Below, piece after piece: positions 63,173 through 64,000 of a stretch of DNA of 64,000 nucleotides. The stretch spans positions 248,001 to 312,000 of the forward strand of contig NZ_CP021109.1 of assembly GCF_002119725.1 (NCBI RefSeq), read 5' to 3'. A program made the translations under genes and the position numbers. Origin of the DNA: Bordetella genomosp. 9 (GTDB lineage: Bacteria > Pseudomonadota > Gammaproteobacteria > Burkholderiales > Burkholderiaceae_B). Under the pieces are notes generated by a model that was not told where the DNA came from, did not search any database, and saw only the letters and a list, made by a program, of their open reading frames with translations. Numbering within the stretch: the stretch's first letter is position 1; each line of letters starts with the position of its first letter.

Positions 63173-64000
63173 TCAATGCTTGCCTTGGCCGCCGCATCCG
63201 CAGTCCTTGTGCTTGTGTTTATGGTTGGACGTGGAGCAGCCGTCCGGGTACGGCTGGGTTGGCCAGGCGGACGGGGGATAGCAGGCGTCGACCACCTTGT
63301 GCATCAACACCGTCAAGCTGCAGATCGACTTCATGACATTCGGCAGTTCGTCGCACAGCGAGTTGGGCTGACCTCCCCACACCGGGCCGGGGCCGCCGTG
63401 GTCATGGATGACGTGCTGGAGAAGCGATGTATCCACCCGGGTCGCGGCGGTGATCGGATACTGGTTATCATCGTACTCGGGCCATAGTTCCTTCAGCGAG
63501 AAGGACCCTGGGATGGCGGGAGAGGGATTGTTCGTGTTATCGAGCGTGAATTTATAGGAACCGTCCGTATCCTTAAAGATGATGGAACGGAGGGGCGAGG
63601 TCGGATCGCCGGCGTCGGAACCTGTCGTTCGGCACATCAGCGTCGACGCAACGACTTGCTGATCGGGTAGCAGATGAGTCCATCCATTGGTTTCCAGCGT
63701 TCCGGGTCCGTTGGTCAGCGGTACCTTGCCCGCGGTGGGATCACCAATCGGCCCGAAGATGAATTCATGGTCCTTGTAGAACGCGATATTTTGTTCACGG
63801 ACCCCCGTGCTGGCGGCAGTAAGGTCCTTGTAGAATTTTTCCTGACCGGCGGCTACGGTGTAAAAGTCGCTTATGGCTCCATAATTCCATTTGCCGGTCT
63901 GGTAATTGTGGATGGCGCACTTGTCGCCCTTGAAGAAGGCGACCTGGGTGAATTCCGGGCAGAAATACGCCGCATCCAGGTCGCTTCCCATGTTATACGA
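63173..64000 (-). CDS. Hemopexin-like, Cys/His-rich protein (partial, open at window edge)
   Basis: The frame is open to the right edge of the window; the first ATG inside it is at 63991, and the true start probably lies beyond. The part nearest the edge, DLDAAYFCPEFTQVAFFKGD followed by KCAIHNYQTGKW, has the iDAAf...vyfFkGd..y.Y pattern of a hemopexin repeat. The remainder (about 230 residues) is of no family that I know, and the C-terminus is a Cys/His/Lys-rich tail (HKHKHKDCGCGGQGKH) that could bind metal. Hemopexin repeats form propellers in secreted insect-toxin-associated and other bacterial proteins. No signal peptide can be assessed. Confidence 0.6.
   Translation of the reverse strand, partial: SYNMGSDLDAAYFCPEFTQVAFFKGDKCAIHNYQTGKWNYGAISDFYTVAAGQEKFYKDLTAASTGVREQNIAFYKDHEFIFGPIGDPTAGKVPLTNGPGTLETNGWTHLLPDQQVVASTLMCRTTGSDAGDPTSPLRSIIFKDTDGSYKFTLDNTNNPSPAIPGSFSLKELWPEYDDNQYPITAATRVDTSLLQHVIHDHGGPGPVWGGQPNSLCDELPNVMKSICSLTVLMHKVVDACYPPSAWPTQPYPDGCSTSNHKHKHKDCGCGGQGKH

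Overview
The window is GC-rich chromosomal DNA from a beta-proteobacterium of order Burkholderiales, most likely family Alcaligenaceae (Bordetella or Achromobacter type). This rests on gene order and protein types read from the sequence: lptC-kdsC-kdsD, proB-obg-rpmA-rplU facing ispB with a tRNA-Pro behind it, a pcaIJ pair with a divergent IclR regulator, and a MexEF-OprN-type efflux operon with a divergent LysR regulator. No species can be assigned without a database search.

Left part (1-20.5 kb): an LPS operon on the minus strand (start of lptA, lptC, kdsC, kdsD); purT; an orphan family-5 ABC substrate-binding protein; a small promoter-driven gene with a repeat-rich 3' region; a TetR-led fatty-acid or acyl-CoA cluster (acyl-CoA dehydrogenase, CaiB/BaiF CoA-transferase, PaaH-type 3-hydroxyacyl-CoA dehydrogenase); the proB-obg-rpmA-rplU / ispB-tRNA-Pro housekeeping block; tam, a cupin, a YqcI/YcgG-family gene, and an MFS permease overlapping a GNAT-like gene.

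Middle (20.5-46.7 kb): a GlxA-type AraC regulator; an NEL-family E3 ubiquitin ligase (LRR plus NEL domain with the Cys-x-Asp motif), which is the hallmark of a type III secreted effector, preceded by a translationally coupled 27-codon ORF; an EEP nuclease/phosphatase joined to a penicillin acylase-family Ntn hydrolase; pcaJ/pcaI with a PcaR-like regulator and a double operator; queC, a GNAT gene, ilvD, an MFS efflux gene, a SAF-type oxidoreductase, a 5'-nucleotidase, thpR; then the MexEF-OprN-type pump and its LysR neighbour.

Right part (45.5-64 kb): more accessory in character. It holds a short orphan ORF with a very strong ribosome binding site, a YSC84-type lipoprotein, glgP, two adjacent large proteins that I do not recognise (984 and 395 aa), a SbcD/SbcC-like nuclease-ATPase pair without a zinc hook, a GT9 glycosyltransferase and an O-antigen ligase-family protein, a nucleotidyltransferase-like orphan, a gene disrupted by two compensating frameshifts, a small P-loop ATPase, an IS66 transposase scrap and a hemopexin-like Cys/His-rich protein that runs off the window.

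The most interesting material is the NEL ubiquitin ligase far from any visible secretion genes, and the unrecognised 984/395-aa pair, which could be further secreted proteins (inference only). No CRISPR array, rRNA, complete insertion sequence or replication origin was seen.
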